A DNA stretch of 64,000 bases from Azophilus sp965215035 (GTDB lineage Bacteria > Pseudomonadota > Gammaproteobacteria > Pseudomonadales > Azotimanducaceae), in contig OZ244040.1 of assembly GCA_965215035.1 (NCBI GenBank), forward strand, positions 3,782,001 through 3,846,000, written 5' to 3'. The notes under the pieces were generated by a model. It did not search any database, was not told where the DNA came from, and saw only the letters and a list, made by a program, of their open reading frames with translations. The position numbers and the translations under genes were made by a program. Shown one piece after another: positions 16,478 to 25,497 of this stretch. Numbering within the stretch: the first letter of the stretch is position 1; each line of letters begins with the position of its first letter.

Positions 16478-17179
16478 TCACGCCGCCTGGGCGGCGGAGT
16501 CTTCGACAATCAAGCCATCGCGCAGATTGATGCGCCGCCTGGCATAGCGCATGACCACCGGATCGTGGGTGGCGGTCAACACCGAAACGCCCCGTTCCTC
16601 GTTCAACCGCCGCAACAACCGCAGCAGTTCCTCGGTGGTGGCCGAATCCAGGTTGGCGCTGGGTTCATCAGCCAGCAGCAGCACCGGATCGGTCACGATT
16701 GCCCGAGCGATCGCCACCCGTTGCTGTTGCCCACCGGACAACTCGCCCGGACGGCGATGCGCTAGATCGGCCATGTCCAGGGCAGCTAGGGTGGCGGTGG
16801 CCCGTTCGGCGCGCTCCGCCGGCGCGATGCCCTGTAGTTGCATGATGAATTCGACATTTTCCTGGGCCGAGAGCACCGGAATCAGATTATAGGATTGAAA
16901 GACGAAACCCATTTTGGCAAGGCGCAGATCCGAAAGCTGAGTTTCATTCAGATCGTTAAGCGCAACCCCGTCCACGGTGACCGAACCCGCATCCGGCCGG
17001 TCGAGCCCGCCCATGATGTTCAGCAACGTCGACTTGCCCGAACCCGACGGGCCGGCAAGGCTCACGAAGTCTCCCCGCGAAAAACTGAAGTCCACGCCAC
17101 GCAACGCATGCACGGGCACCAGGTCTTCCTGATAGGTGCGCGTTACGCCCGAACAAATCGCAACAAAGTCATCGCTCAT
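16478..17179 (-). CDS. ABC transporter ATPase, LolD/MacB type
   Basis: A 233-residue ATPase with Walker A GPSGSGKST (about 43-51), the LolD/MacB-family stretch MGFVFQSYNLIPVLSAQENVE, signature LSGGQQQRVAIARA, Walker B VLLLADEPSANLDS and the switch histidine in TATHDP. These enzymes power FtsX-fold permeases that extract or export lipids, lipoproteins or peptides at the inner membrane. The ATG at 17179 overlaps the stop of the permease upstream by four bases (ATGA), indicating coupled translation. The long upstream frame extension is a shadow. It is the only ATPase for three permeases. Confidence 0.93.
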   Translation of the reverse strand: MSDDFVAICSGVTRTYQEDLVPVHALRGVDFSFSRGDFVSLAGPSGSGKSTLLNIMGGLDRPDAGSVTVDGVALNDLNETQLSDLRLAKMGFVFQSYNLIPVLSAQENVEFIMQLQGIAPAERAERATATLAALDMADLAHRRPGELSGGQQQRVAIARAIVTDPVLLLADEPSANLDSATTEELLRLLRRLNEERGVSVLTATHDPVVMRYARRRINLRDGLIVEDSAAQAA

Positions 17180-18387
17180 CGTCTTAGTGCCTCCAACGGC
17201 TTTATCCTGACGACCCGCAGGGCCGGATACAGGCTGGCGACAATACCCAATAGCACGCTCATCGTGCCAATCAGCACCGCGTCTCCCGCCTGCGGCACAG
17301 GCCGCAACATCCCGCGCAGCCCGAACGCCTCCACCCCCTCCGCCCATTGCGAAAGGTCGATACCGTCCCCCAACGCCTGGATGGCAAGCCAGCCACCGAC
17401 CATGCCCGCGGCTACGCCAATGAGCATCAATAGGCTCGATTCCAGCACCACCTGGGCGACCACGCCCCGGGCGCGCATGCCCAGCGCCCGCAGCATGCCC
17501 AGCTCGCGGACGCGTTCCATAACCGAGGTGACCAGGGTATTGACCAGCCCGAACACCAGTGCGCCCATCATGATGAAGTACCAGATGAAAAAGGCGGAAT
17601 CCGCGAAAACGAACATGGCCGCCGCCTGCGGTTCCAACTCCTGCCAGTTGAGTACGTCAAGACCCGTGAAGAACTCCACCAGGCTAGCCTTCAGTTTAAA
17701 GAGCGCGGGCTCCCGGCGCAGCCGGATGGATATTTCCGTGTACACATCGGCACCGACCATCTGCTGCAGGGCATTGACGCCCGTGAATACAAATGTCTTC
17801 TCTAGCCCCGTGCCATCGGTATCGTAGAGGCCGGCGATGCGGAACCCCGCCTCGCGGTTCAGGCCGTCGGCACCCTGGGTGATGATGACGAGGCGCCGTC
17901 CCGCCCCGGTTTCAAGCTGCTCCGCTAGGGCCCGGCCGACCAGGATACGCCCATCGGCGGCATCCGTGAGCTGCTCGCCCAGCACCGCCGCACTGCCGAT
18001 GAAGGAGATGTGTTCCTGCGCCGGATCAATGCCGACGAACTGCACACCCCGGGTACCGCGTTCGCTCATGATCACGGCCGGTACGCGCACGCGCGCGGCC
18101 CAACCCGCAAGCGCCGCGTCGTCGACATCCGGCCGCCAAGTCTCAGCCAGCGCAAAACTCTTTTGAATGTTCGGGTCGTCGCGATAACCGGGCGCCAGGA
18201 TCTTCACATGCCCGGTGAGGTTGGCAACCGCCGCATCCGCCATATCGTGCTGAAACCCCCGAATGAGGGCACTCATGCACACCACCGCGGCAACGGCGAC
18301 GAAAATCGCCGCCAACAACATGCCATTGCGCCGCCTATGGCGCAGAATATTGCGCACAGAGAGTTGCAACAGAAGCTTCAACGGCAC
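17176..18387 (-). CDS. FtsX/LolC-type ABC permease (third of three)
   Basis: A 403-residue permease: N-terminal helix (about 22-44) after an RNILRHRRRN basic stretch, a periplasmic domain of about 230 residues, then three C-terminal helices starting near residue 270 (FFIWYFIMMGALVFGLVNTL). ERVRELGMLRALGMRARGVV is the cytoplasmic coupling motif of the FtsX domain, and PLEALRR closes the protein. It diverges more from the two upstream permeases than they do from each other. Four bases separate it from the preceding permease and it overlaps the ATPase start. Confidence 0.9.
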   Translation of the reverse strand: MPLKLLLQLSVRNILRHRRRNGMLLAAIFVAVAAVVCMSALIRGFQHDMADAAVANLTGHVKILAPGYRDDPNIQKSFALAETWRPDVDDAALAGWAARVRVPAVIMSERGTRGVQFVGIDPAQEHISFIGSAAVLGEQLTDAADGRILVGRALAEQLETGAGRRLVIITQGADGLNREAGFRIAGLYDTDGTGLEKTFVFTGVNALQQMVGADVYTEISIRLRREPALFKLKASLVEFFTGLDVLNWQELEPQAAAMFVFADSAFFIWYFIMMGALVFGLVNTLVTSVMERVRELGMLRALGMRARGVVAQVVLESSLLMLIGVAAGMVGGWLAIQALGDGIDLSQWAEGVEAFGLRGMLRPVPQAGDAVLIGTMSVLLGIVASLYPALRVVRIKPLEALRR

Positions 18388-18391
18388 GATG

Positions 18392-19669
18392 TTATTCCTG
18401 GGCTCTCAGGGCTATAACGCAGCGCAGCCGCCAGAGCCGCAACGCCGGCGTTAGCAGCGCCAGTTGCGTGCCGACCAACAGGGCAATGCCCGCGACCCAG
18501 GCCGCCTTTTGGCTGAACTGGGGATACATCCGATCGGGCATGTGCATAGCGGCCAGCAGTTCGTCGGCATCGAGGGGCAATGGCATTCCCATGGCGGCCA
18601 GGGGCACAATCATGGCCAAACTGGCACCGATAGCGATGGCCATGCCCAGCCCCCAGAGCCATAGCGCCTCCACCTGTAGACCGAACAGGATATTCAGGGG
18701 CCGCATGCCGATTGCCTTCAACATGCCGAACTCCGGCGTGCGCTCGAAAATGGTCATCATGAAGGCGTTGACGACGCTGAACGTGACGATAACGGCGATG
18801 ACCAGGAAGAAAAGCCAGGTACCCGCCGCCTTGATCTCCACGAATTGCTCCACGTCGGGCATAAGTTCCTGCCAGTCAAGGGTTTCCATACCGGGAACGA
18901 CATCGGCTACCGCGTCGGCGAGCGGCAGGCTGCTCTGTACATGGTCGGCGAGCACCACCAGGCTGTGTGCCTCGTCTGGTGCCAGGCCCCACGCCTCCTG
19001 AAAATCCGCCAACGGAATCTGCACCAGCGAGCGATCAACCGCCGCCACACCTGAGGCAAAGATACCCACTATCTCCGCGACCGACGCGGCGACACCCCCC
19101 TCTTTGCCGGTGCCGAGCAGCACGAGCTCCTCGCCCACGGAAACACCGAGATTCCGGGCCAGCACAGAGCCGATAAAGGCATCGCCCGGGCCGGCCAGGT
19201 AACGCCCGTCGCGCACCGCGGCGGGTATCGTCGACCAGGCCGCCTCCCGGCCCGCCTCGACGCCCACTACTTGCGCGGCGAAGCTGCGCTCGCCGCCGGA
19301 AGCCAGCGCCGTGGACCGGCCGCGCAGAGAGGCGTGGGCCACGCCCGGCAAGGTTTCGACCCGCGCGCGCGTCTGCTGCGCACCCCGCACAACATACTCC
19401 AGGCGAGGATTGTCCCGGTACTCAGGGTGCTGAACCTGGATATGGCCCGTCATCATGCGCGCGCTATTATCTATCATCAGATCGAAGGTGCCGTCCTGTA
19501 GCGACCGGGCAAATATCAGCATCCACGCGGCGAAGCCGATACCGCCGGCCATCAGCCAGGTACGGCGCGGGTTGCGCCACAGGTTGCGCCAGGCAATGGC
19601 CACGGTGCCGCGCGAACCCGCACGACTCCGCCAAGCCGCATCGCGGCGCAAGAAGGTCGCCTCAGCCAT
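18392..19669 (-). CDS. FtsX/LolC-type ABC permease (second of three)
   Basis: A 425-residue permease with the same plan: basic AWRNLWRNPRRTWLMAGG start, periplasmic domain, then FLVIAVIVTFSVVNAFMMT, the coupling motif ERTPEFGMLKAIGMRP and two further helices. Shared stretches such as LLGTGKEGGVAA, VGIFASG and TGHIQVQHPEYRDNP mark it as a paralogue of the first permease. It starts 42 bp after that gene and ends 4 bp before the third. Likely one half of a heterodimeric permease. Confidence 0.9.
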   Translation of the reverse strand: MAEATFLRRDAAWRSRAGSRGTVAIAWRNLWRNPRRTWLMAGGIGFAAWMLIFARSLQDGTFDLMIDNSARMMTGHIQVQHPEYRDNPRLEYVVRGAQQTRARVETLPGVAHASLRGRSTALASGGERSFAAQVVGVEAGREAAWSTIPAAVRDGRYLAGPGDAFIGSVLARNLGVSVGEELVLLGTGKEGGVAASVAEIVGIFASGVAAVDRSLVQIPLADFQEAWGLAPDEAHSLVVLADHVQSSLPLADAVADVVPGMETLDWQELMPDVEQFVEIKAAGTWLFFLVIAVIVTFSVVNAFMMTIFERTPEFGMLKAIGMRPLNILFGLQVEALWLWGLGMAIAIGASLAMIVPLAAMGMPLPLDADELLAAMHMPDRMYPQFSQKAAWVAGIALLVGTQLALLTPALRLWRLRCVIALRAQE

Positions 19670-19711
19670 GATTTTGTAGTTGGTCCATGGTCAAGCTCCG
19701 CGGCACCCGGC

Positions 19712-20980
19712 TCATTCCGCCCGCAGGGCCACAACCGGTTGCAGGCGGCGAATACGCAGCGACGGTATCAGCGCCGCAATCTGGGTGCCGACGAACAGCA
19801 CCGCCGGCGCCACCGTGAGAACATCGGGCGTGAACACCGGATACAATCGATCTGAGAGGTAGAACGATTCGGTGAGATCCGCTAGGTCGTCGCCAAGAGG
19901 AATGCCGTAAACCTGGAGCCAGAGAATTACCGGCAGAATCAGCGCCAGGCCCAGGGCCGTGCCGAGTGCCCAGAGGTACGCCGCCTCAAGTTGCACCATG
20001 AGGACGATCTTGCCCGGCCGCATGCCGATCGCCCGCAACATCCCGAATTCCCGAGTACGCTCAAACACCGTCATAATGAACGTGTTCACCACGCTAAATG
20101 TAATCACAATGATGACAAGGCCATAAATGAACCAGCCGCCGACGCGGTCCAAGTCGATGCCCTGACGGACATCCGGCATGACCTCATCCCAGCTTCGGGC
20201 CACCAGGGGCGCCGGCAACCAGCTATTCAGCGAGCCAGTGAATTCCGCGCTGCCGCCAACCCGATCAACCCTGATCGCCAGGGTGTGCGCCTCGTCGCCC
20301 AGCCCGAAGGCATCCTGAACGGTATCGAGCGGCGCCGCAATCATGGCGCGGTCAAGATCGGCGATGCCGGTACTAAAAATGCCCACCACCTCCAGCGCCA
20401 ACGCGGCAACCCCGCCTTCCTTGCCCGAGCCGAGTATCAGTAACTCGCCACCGATATCGACACTGAGGTTTCTCGCCAGAATGTTCCCGACGATGACCTC
20501 GTCACCGCCCGCAATCATGCGGCCCGTTGCCACACGGTCGAAAAGCCGCACCGTGCGTTGTTCCCGTGCCACGTCAACACCGAGCACCTGGGCACCGAAA
20601 CTTCGCTCGTCCACCGAGACCAGGGCGAAGGCCTCGACCCGCGGCGCCACGGATACCAGCCCCGGCTGCCGTTCCAGGTCGCGCAGCAGTGGCGTGATGT
20701 CGTCGATGGTTTGCTCAAACCGGGCCTGATCGACGTAGCCGCGCTGTTGAATCTGCACATGGCCGGTAAGGAACGAGGCCGCGTTGTCGATCATCTGCGC
20801 GTAGCTGCCAGCCTGTAACGACATGGAGAAGACGATGAGCATGACGGCAAAGGCGATGCCCCCCGCTGTTAGCCAAGTGCGCCGGCCGTTGCGCCAGAGA
20901 TTGCGCCAGACCAGCGCCGGCAGTAGGCCGGGGTTGGCCGGGGCGGTAGTGCGCCCGCCGGATGCAACGGCCTCAGCCAC
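19712..20980 (-). CDS. FtsX/LolC-type ABC permease (first of three)
   Basis: A 422-residue permease with ALVWRNLWRNGRRTWLTAGG, LTGHVQIQQRGYVD, LILGSGKEGGVAALALEVVGIFSTG, and the membrane domain LVIIVITFSVVNTFIMTVFERTREFGMLRAIGMRP. The GTG at 20980 is chosen because it overlaps the stop of the LolA-like gene by eight bases and follows GGGGAGGGGG; the frame extends to 21085 but that would overlap the upstream gene by over 100 bp. Closely related to the second permease. Confidence 0.88.
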   Translation of the reverse strand: MAEAVASGGRTTAPANPGLLPALVWRNLWRNGRRTWLTAGGIAFAVMLIVFSMSLQAGSYAQMIDNAASFLTGHVQIQQRGYVDQARFEQTIDDITPLLRDLERQPGLVSVAPRVEAFALVSVDERSFGAQVLGVDVAREQRTVRLFDRVATGRMIAGGDEVIVGNILARNLSVDIGGELLILGSGKEGGVAALALEVVGIFSTGIADLDRAMIAAPLDTVQDAFGLGDEAHTLAIRVDRVGGSAEFTGSLNSWLPAPLVARSWDEVMPDVRQGIDLDRVGGWFIYGLVIIVITFSVVNTFIMTVFERTREFGMLRAIGMRPGKIVLMVQLEAAYLWALGTALGLALILPVILWLQVYGIPLGDDLADLTESFYLSDRLYPVFTPDVLTVAPAVLFVGTQIAALIPSLRIRRLQPVVALRAE

Positions 20981-21776
20981 CGCGTCCCCCTCCCCGGCTA
21001 TCGGGGACGGCACCGCTCTGCAGGCTGAAAGTGGTGAATAGGCGGTCTGGCAGCGGCAGGTCGAACTCCATCGCCCGGTATTCAATCTCCGTATAGTGGT
21101 CGGGCTCGTCGAGCTTCGACATGCGCATACGCAACGGCATCACGCGCCCGCCGAGTTCCCCGATTTCTAGGCTTTCCATGCGCTTGAGCGGCTTGAAATC
21201 CTGGTCGTAGAAGGTCTGCGAGATCAACACGCCGTCCTCGCGCACCACCCACTCCTCCTTGCCCCACACCACCGGGGCGGCCTCCAAGGGCACGGCCTCG
21301 ATGGTATAGACAGCATGATCCTCGACCCTGGACACCACGGCCATCGCCAGCTTGTAGTGGTGCAACAGGTTGTCGCTGCGCGACAGGTCGTTGTAGGAGA
21401 AATCGGAACCGGCCCAGCTTTGCGACATGAGGCTGAACGGCAGCCGGATGACGCGGTTGAGCTTGGGCGTGTAGGTCCACATTTTTTCGCCTGCCTTCAA
21501 GGTGGCGTTGCCGGCGTCCCGGGCGGGCGCGGTGAACCTTATAAGGGCATCGCCCCGGCCCCGGGTCCAGCCGACCAGGGCCGACGTGCGCTGCCAGTCC
21601 GGGCGGTGTACCGACATGCGGAGCTCGGCATAGGACGTGGTGCCACGGGTTTGGTCGATGGCCGCCGCTATCAGCTCGTAGGGGTCTGGCGCGTCGGCCT
21701 CCGGGTGTGCGGCCCCGGCCCCGAGCAGGCACGCCAGGGCGATCCATAAACAACCACGGAAACTAGATGATCGCAT
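20973..21776 (-). CDS. LolA-like outer-membrane lipoprotein-sorting protein
   Basis: A 267-residue precursor with signal peptide SSFRGCLWIALACLLGAGAA. The mature part fits the LolA/LppX open-barrel family: YAELRMSVHRPDWQRTSALVGWTRGRGDALIRF, GNATLKAGEKMWTYTPKLNRVIRLP and FYDQDFKPLKRMESLEIGELGG, the last close to the DUF4292/outer-membrane lipoprotein-sorting subfamily that travels with FtsX permeases. It probably carries a lipid or lipoprotein across the periplasm for this operon (inference). ATG 21776 is the first start giving a signal peptide; the frame extends to 21971. It is the first gene of the six-gene operon. Confidence 0.85.
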   Translation of the reverse strand: MRSSSFRGCLWIALACLLGAGAAHPEADAPDPYELIAAAIDQTRGTTSYAELRMSVHRPDWQRTSALVGWTRGRGDALIRFTAPARDAGNATLKAGEKMWTYTPKLNRVIRLPFSLMSQSWAGSDFSYNDLSRSDNLLHHYKLAMAVVSRVEDHAVYTIEAVPLEAAPVVWGKEEWVVREDGVLISQTFYDQDFKPLKRMESLEIGELGGRVMPLRMRMSKLDEPDHYTEIEYRAMEFDLPLPDRLFTTFSLQSGAVPDSRGGGRGG

Positions 21777-21889
21777 CGGTGCCACCGCTTCGCGAAGTTC
21801 CGGTAATTGTACGCATTCGGGCGCTGCGCCGCATCGTGGTGCAGTAGCCAACTGAGCCGGTTCAGCAAAGCGACATCCTCGCCGGCTTT

Positions 21890-22711
21890 GTGATAGCCTC
21901 GATGCTGACATCAATTCGCCGCGAACCGAACACCATCGTGTCACCCACGCCTGCACCGGCCAAAAAGGCAAACGAACTGATCGGACGCCTCACCGACCTG
22001 TCCAAGGCACCGGCGCTTGACGAGGTTTCGCTGCGAAGACTTGTTCAGGAGGCGAAAGCGCTGATGCAGTCCGACCCGGCGGGCGCACATACCATACTGG
22101 GCATCGCTGCCGCCCTGCGCGATGATATCGACGAAACGAGGCATCATTTTCGTGCAGCCCTGAAGGTGAAAAAAAGTTTCGTGGCCCTTTTCAACTACTC
22201 GGTCTCCCTAGCCACTCTAGAGGAGCATGGAGAGGCGCTTAAGGTCATAGTCGACGCCCTAAAGGCGTATCCTGACGATCTGAACTTACTTGAGCGGGGC
22301 ATTGGGGCCGCCTTGGAATCAGCGAACTTTTTAACTGCGAGAGTATTGTCCGACCGCTGGGATGCGCTTGCCCCTGATCGACCCAATCGTTTGTCGAGTC
22401 CAGTGCGGCAACTGGCGGCGGCTATAGAAGCCGGAGCGTTCGGGGAACAGGGAGTCCGCGAGATTCTCGGGATTCTTGCGGCGACCCAACGCAGCGAAAA
22501 CGTGCGGACCGCAAGCGTCAGCTTCAGTCTATGTGACCACGCAGGCAGCTTTCTTTACCAGCGGACGGTCTACGCGGATCCAGCGACTGCAGCGACCTTG
22601 AACGAGCGCTTGGCCGACCGGGTCGCGGACCGACCGGATCTGCTGGCCGACCCCGGCCTGAAGTTTGTGGCAGTGTTCACGGGCGTAACCCCCGTTGGCC
22701 GTAACGCCTGA
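21890..22711 (+). CDS. TPR-like helical protein paired with a HEPN protein
   Basis: A 273-residue, mostly helical soluble protein. The region about 60-160 reads as tetratricopeptide-type helices (AHTILGIAAALRDDIDETRHHFRAAL, FNYSVSLATLEEHGEALKVI, DLNLLERGIGAALESANFLTA). The rest has a likely beta-rich part (TASVSFSLCDHAGSFLYQRTVY). It starts at GTG 21890 or ATG 21902, with no strong ribosome-binding site, and overlaps the HEPN gene by 17 bp. I do not recognise a named family; similar TPR/HEPN pairs look like two-gene modules that could be regulatory or defensive (inference). Confidence 0.65.
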   Translation: MIASMLTSIRREPNTIVSPTPAPAKKANELIGRLTDLSKAPALDEVSLRRLVQEAKALMQSDPAGAHTILGIAAALRDDIDETRHHFRAALKVKKSFVALFNYSVSLATLEEHGEALKVIVDALKAYPDDLNLLERGIGAALESANFLTARVLSDRWDALAPDRPNRLSSPVRQLAAAIEAGAFGEQGVREILGILAATQRSENVRTASVSFSLCDHAGSFLYQRTVYADPATAATLNERLADRVADRPDLLADPGLKFVAVFTGVTPVGRNA

Positions 22712-23066
22712 GCTCCTTCTCGACGCCGCCCGCGCCATCGGCAAGGGCACCGGGGAGGTGGACAGTCGGAATGCGGTGAGCCGCGCCTATTACGCGGCTT
22801 ACCACCGTTGCTTAGCTGTGGCGCAAGATGCACGTCGGCCGATAGCCGAATCGGGCGGCGTTCACGTTGCGCTAATTGAAGCGCTGACCGGTCATTTGGC
22901 CCCGACACGATTTAGGAGCCTCGGATACATGCTAGAGCAGTGCCGACTACAGCGTGTGGACGCCGACTACCGGATCAATAAGGACTTTCCCCGTGACATC
23001 GCGGACACGGTTTTAGCGAACTGCGCTAGGATTTTGCGGAAGGCAGACGACATTGACGACGGTTGA
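22695..23066 (+). CDS. HEPN-domain protein
   Basis: A 123-residue helical protein with the HEPN signature SRAYYAAYHRC: Arg30 and His37 form the R-x6-H motif that is the RNase site in active HEPN toxins. The following helices (HVALIEALTGHL, LGYMLEQCRLQRVDADYRI, ADTVLANCARILRKADDI) match the small stand-alone HEPN family. TTG 22695 overlaps the TPR gene end; no ATG is available. Whether the RNase motif is active cannot be told. Confidence 0.75.
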   Translation: MAVTPELLLDAARAIGKGTGEVDSRNAVSRAYYAAYHRCLAVAQDARRPIAESGGVHVALIEALTGHLAPTRFRSLGYMLEQCRLQRVDADYRINKDFPRDIADTVLANCARILRKADDIDDG

Positions 23067-23155
23067 CCCGCCCATTGACCGTTGAGCGGCGGGAAAGATT
23101 CACACCGTGTTTTGGAACGCCAACCATCTTGACGACGATGGGGCTCGGCGGCGGG

Positions 23156-24772
23156 TCAATGCCCGCCGCGACCTGCGACCCGCAAGTGGCCGGGCACGGC
23201 ATGCCGTTCGATGCCCTCGAAGATCAGTTCGGTGACCAGGGCGAGGGCCGCCGCCGGCACCGCCCCCTGCAGAACCAGGAACATGTCGTTCAGGGCGAGG
23301 CCGGTTACGATGGGGTCGCCAAGCCCGCCCGCGCCGATGAAGGCGGCCAGGGTCGCCGTGCCGATGCTGATGACCGCCGCGGTGCGGATGCCGGCCAGAA
23401 TGCTCGGCAGCGACAGCGGCACGTACACGAACCCCAGGCGTTGCCGCTTCGACAAGCCCATTGCCGTGGCCACACGGCGCAAGGTCGGGTCTACCGTGGT
23501 CAGCGCGGTGATGGTGTTGCGCAGTATCGGCAACAGCGAATAGAGGAACAGCGCCATGATGGCGGGCAGCACGCCGATGCCGAAGAGCGGAATCAAGAGC
23601 GCCAGCAGCGCGATGCTGGGAATGGTTTGCAGCAGGCCACAGAAATAGACGACGGCCCGCGCCGCCGCCCTTTGCCTGAAAACGGCAAGGCCGGCACCCA
23701 CGCCCACTAGCACGGCGGCCACCAAGGCCACAAGGGTGAGCTTCAGGTGCTGCACGGTATTCGCGGCGAGGTCCGCCCACAGGCTTGCCTGATCGGTCTT
23801 GGTTGTGACGCCGCGGCCAGCCAGGAACGTACCGGCCACCTCGGCGAACGTGCGGCCGTCGAACTTAACCGAGGCGTTCAGCGCCTGCATGCGCTCCTCG
23901 TCCAGGCTGCCCGCCAGGGTGTTGAGCAGATCGATAACACCCTGCCCGATGTCCGCTCGCACCAGGGGCGCGGCAGCGTAGTGGGGAAAGAAGCCAAGGT
24001 CGTCCGCCAGGATGGCGAGGTCGTGGCGCAACAGTTCCGCATCGGTTGAATAGGCGTCGGTCACATCCAAGGCCCCTTCGCGCATGGCCCGATAGGCCAG
24101 GCCGTGGTCGATGCCCGTGACCGGTCGGTCGATACCGTAGGCGCGCGCAAGGCCCGGCCAGCCGTCACCACGCTCGATGAACTCGTGGCTCAGAACCACC
24201 TTGAGTTGCGGGTGCCGCGCCAAGTCTCCAATAGAGCGCAGATGCAGCGCTTCGGCCTGCTGCCGCCGCACCGCGATGGCATAGGTATTGTTGAACCCCA
24301 GGGGCCGCAACAGGCGCAGGCCCCGGCCTTCGAGCGCCTGGTTCAGTTCCCCTTGCCCGGCATCGTTTTCCAGATGCAGGACGGCCTGGCCGAGGGTGCC
24401 GGTGTACTCGAAATAGAGGTCGATCTCGCCGTTAACCAGCGCATCAAAGCAGATCAGCGTGCCGCCTAAGCCGAAGCGGCGTTCGACGCGGTAGCCCCGG
24501 CTTTCTAACAACTGCGCGCCGGTCTCGGCCAGCAAGTACGACTCGTTGAAGTGCTTGCTGCCGATACGGATCGGCTGCGCCGGTTTGTCCGATGCCGCTG
24601 CGACCTCGGGCCCGGCCGTGATCGTCAGGGTCGTGTTCGCGAACAGGGCATAGTTGCCCGCGAGCACCGGCGATACGGGCGTGGCCGCCACCGTCACCGT
24701 CATGGCCGCCAACGCAGCCAGCAACACCCAGGCGATACCTCCCCCGCCCAAAACGCCCTTGGCGCCCCTCAC
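23156..24772 (-). CDS. Osmoprotectant-type ABC transporter, binding protein fused to permease
   Basis: A 538-residue fusion. After an N-terminal membrane segment (IAWVLLAALAAMTVTVAA) comes an OpuAC-like substrate-binding domain (about 65-320: IRIGSKHFNESYLLAETGAQLLE, GEIDLYFEYTGT). A permease domain follows with about six helices (about 335-525), including the EAA-type loop ATAMGLSKRQRLGFVYVPLSLP. Fused OpuC/YehZ-type proteins import betaine, choline or similar quaternary compounds. Its GTG overlaps the ATPase stop by four bases. It is convergent with the HEPN gene, separated by about 90 bp. Confidence 0.88.
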   Translation of the reverse strand: MRGAKGVLGGGGIAWVLLAALAAMTVTVAATPVSPVLAGNYALFANTTLTITAGPEVAAASDKPAQPIRIGSKHFNESYLLAETGAQLLESRGYRVERRFGLGGTLICFDALVNGEIDLYFEYTGTLGQAVLHLENDAGQGELNQALEGRGLRLLRPLGFNNTYAIAVRRQQAEALHLRSIGDLARHPQLKVVLSHEFIERGDGWPGLARAYGIDRPVTGIDHGLAYRAMREGALDVTDAYSTDAELLRHDLAILADDLGFFPHYAAAPLVRADIGQGVIDLLNTLAGSLDEERMQALNASVKFDGRTFAEVAGTFLAGRGVTTKTDQASLWADLAANTVQHLKLTLVALVAAVLVGVGAGLAVFRQRAAARAVVYFCGLLQTIPSIALLALLIPLFGIGVLPAIMALFLYSLLPILRNTITALTTVDPTLRRVATAMGLSKRQRLGFVYVPLSLPSILAGIRTAAVISIGTATLAAFIGAGGLGDPIVTGLALNDMFLVLQGAVPAAALALVTELIFEGIERHAVPGHLRVAGRGGH

Positions 24773-25497
24773 AAACGGGTTTCCACCAACTGCCGGACAT
24801 AGGGGTCGCCGGGGTCGTCAACCACCGCTTCCGTTGCGCCGCTCTGCAATACCCGGCCCGCACGGAGAACCACCAGATGGTCGGCCAGACGCACCGCCTC
24901 CCCCATATCGTGGGTGACCAGCAGCGTGCTTACCCCCTCCTGCCGTTGCACCTGCCGGAAGCACTCATAGATGCCCACCCGGGTGATCGGGTCGACCGCG
25001 GAGAAGGGTTCGTCGAGCAGCAACAGGCCGGGCCTCAGCACCAGTGCCCGGCACAGCCCCAGCCGTTGCTGCTGGCCGCCGGACAACTGCGCCGGATAGC
25101 GCTGCGAAACGCTCTCGGGCAGGCCCATTTGCTCCAGCAATTCGCGATAGCGCGCCTCGATGGCCGCTTCCGCCCAGCCCTCCAGTTTCGCCAGCAACAC
25201 CACGTTCTCGCGGCCGGTCATGTGCGGGAACAGGCCCGAGCCCTGCACCGCGTAGCCGATGCGGCGGCGGAAGTGCTCAACGCCCTGGTCGGGAACCGGT
25301 GCGCCAAACACCAGGACACGCCCCGCATCCGCCCGCTCCAAAGCGTTGATTAGTTGCAGCAGAGTGGTCTTGCCGCTGCCGCTTTCGCCGACGACCGCCG
25401 TGGTCTTGCCGGCCGGAAACGCGAGCTGTACCGCATCGAGCGCAAGCTGGGCGCCGAAACGCTTGGTCACACCCAGCAACTCGGCAACGGCGGTCAC
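24769..25497 (-). CDS. Osmoprotectant-type ABC transporter ATPase
   Basis: A 242-residue ATPase of the OpuCA/ProV class without the C-terminal CBS domains. Walker A GESGSGKTT is at 37-45; SGLFPHMTGRENV, LSGGQQQRLGLCRAL, LLLLDEPFSAVDPITR and VTHDMGEA follow. QGSGLFPHMT is typical of glycine-betaine ATPases. The GTG at 25497 overlaps the sbcB stop by four bases and the gene overlaps the fused permease in the same way, so the three are translated as a block. Confidence 0.93.
   Translation of the reverse strand: MTAVAELLGVTKRFGAQLALDAVQLAFPAGKTTAVVGESGSGKTTLLQLINALERADAGRVLVFGAPVPDQGVEHFRRRIGYAVQGSGLFPHMTGRENVVLLAKLEGWAEAAIEARYRELLEQMGLPESVSQRYPAQLSGGQQQRLGLCRALVLRPGLLLLDEPFSAVDPITRVGIYECFRQVQRQEGVSTLLVTHDMGEAVRLADHLVVLRAGRVLQSGATEAVVDDPGDPYVRQLVETRL

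Noticed and set aside
15177..21776. Assigning the operon to LolCDE itself
   Set aside because: Three permeases, a DUF4292-like sorting protein and a barrel gene do not match LolCDE, and the true lolCDE is expected elsewhere in the genome.
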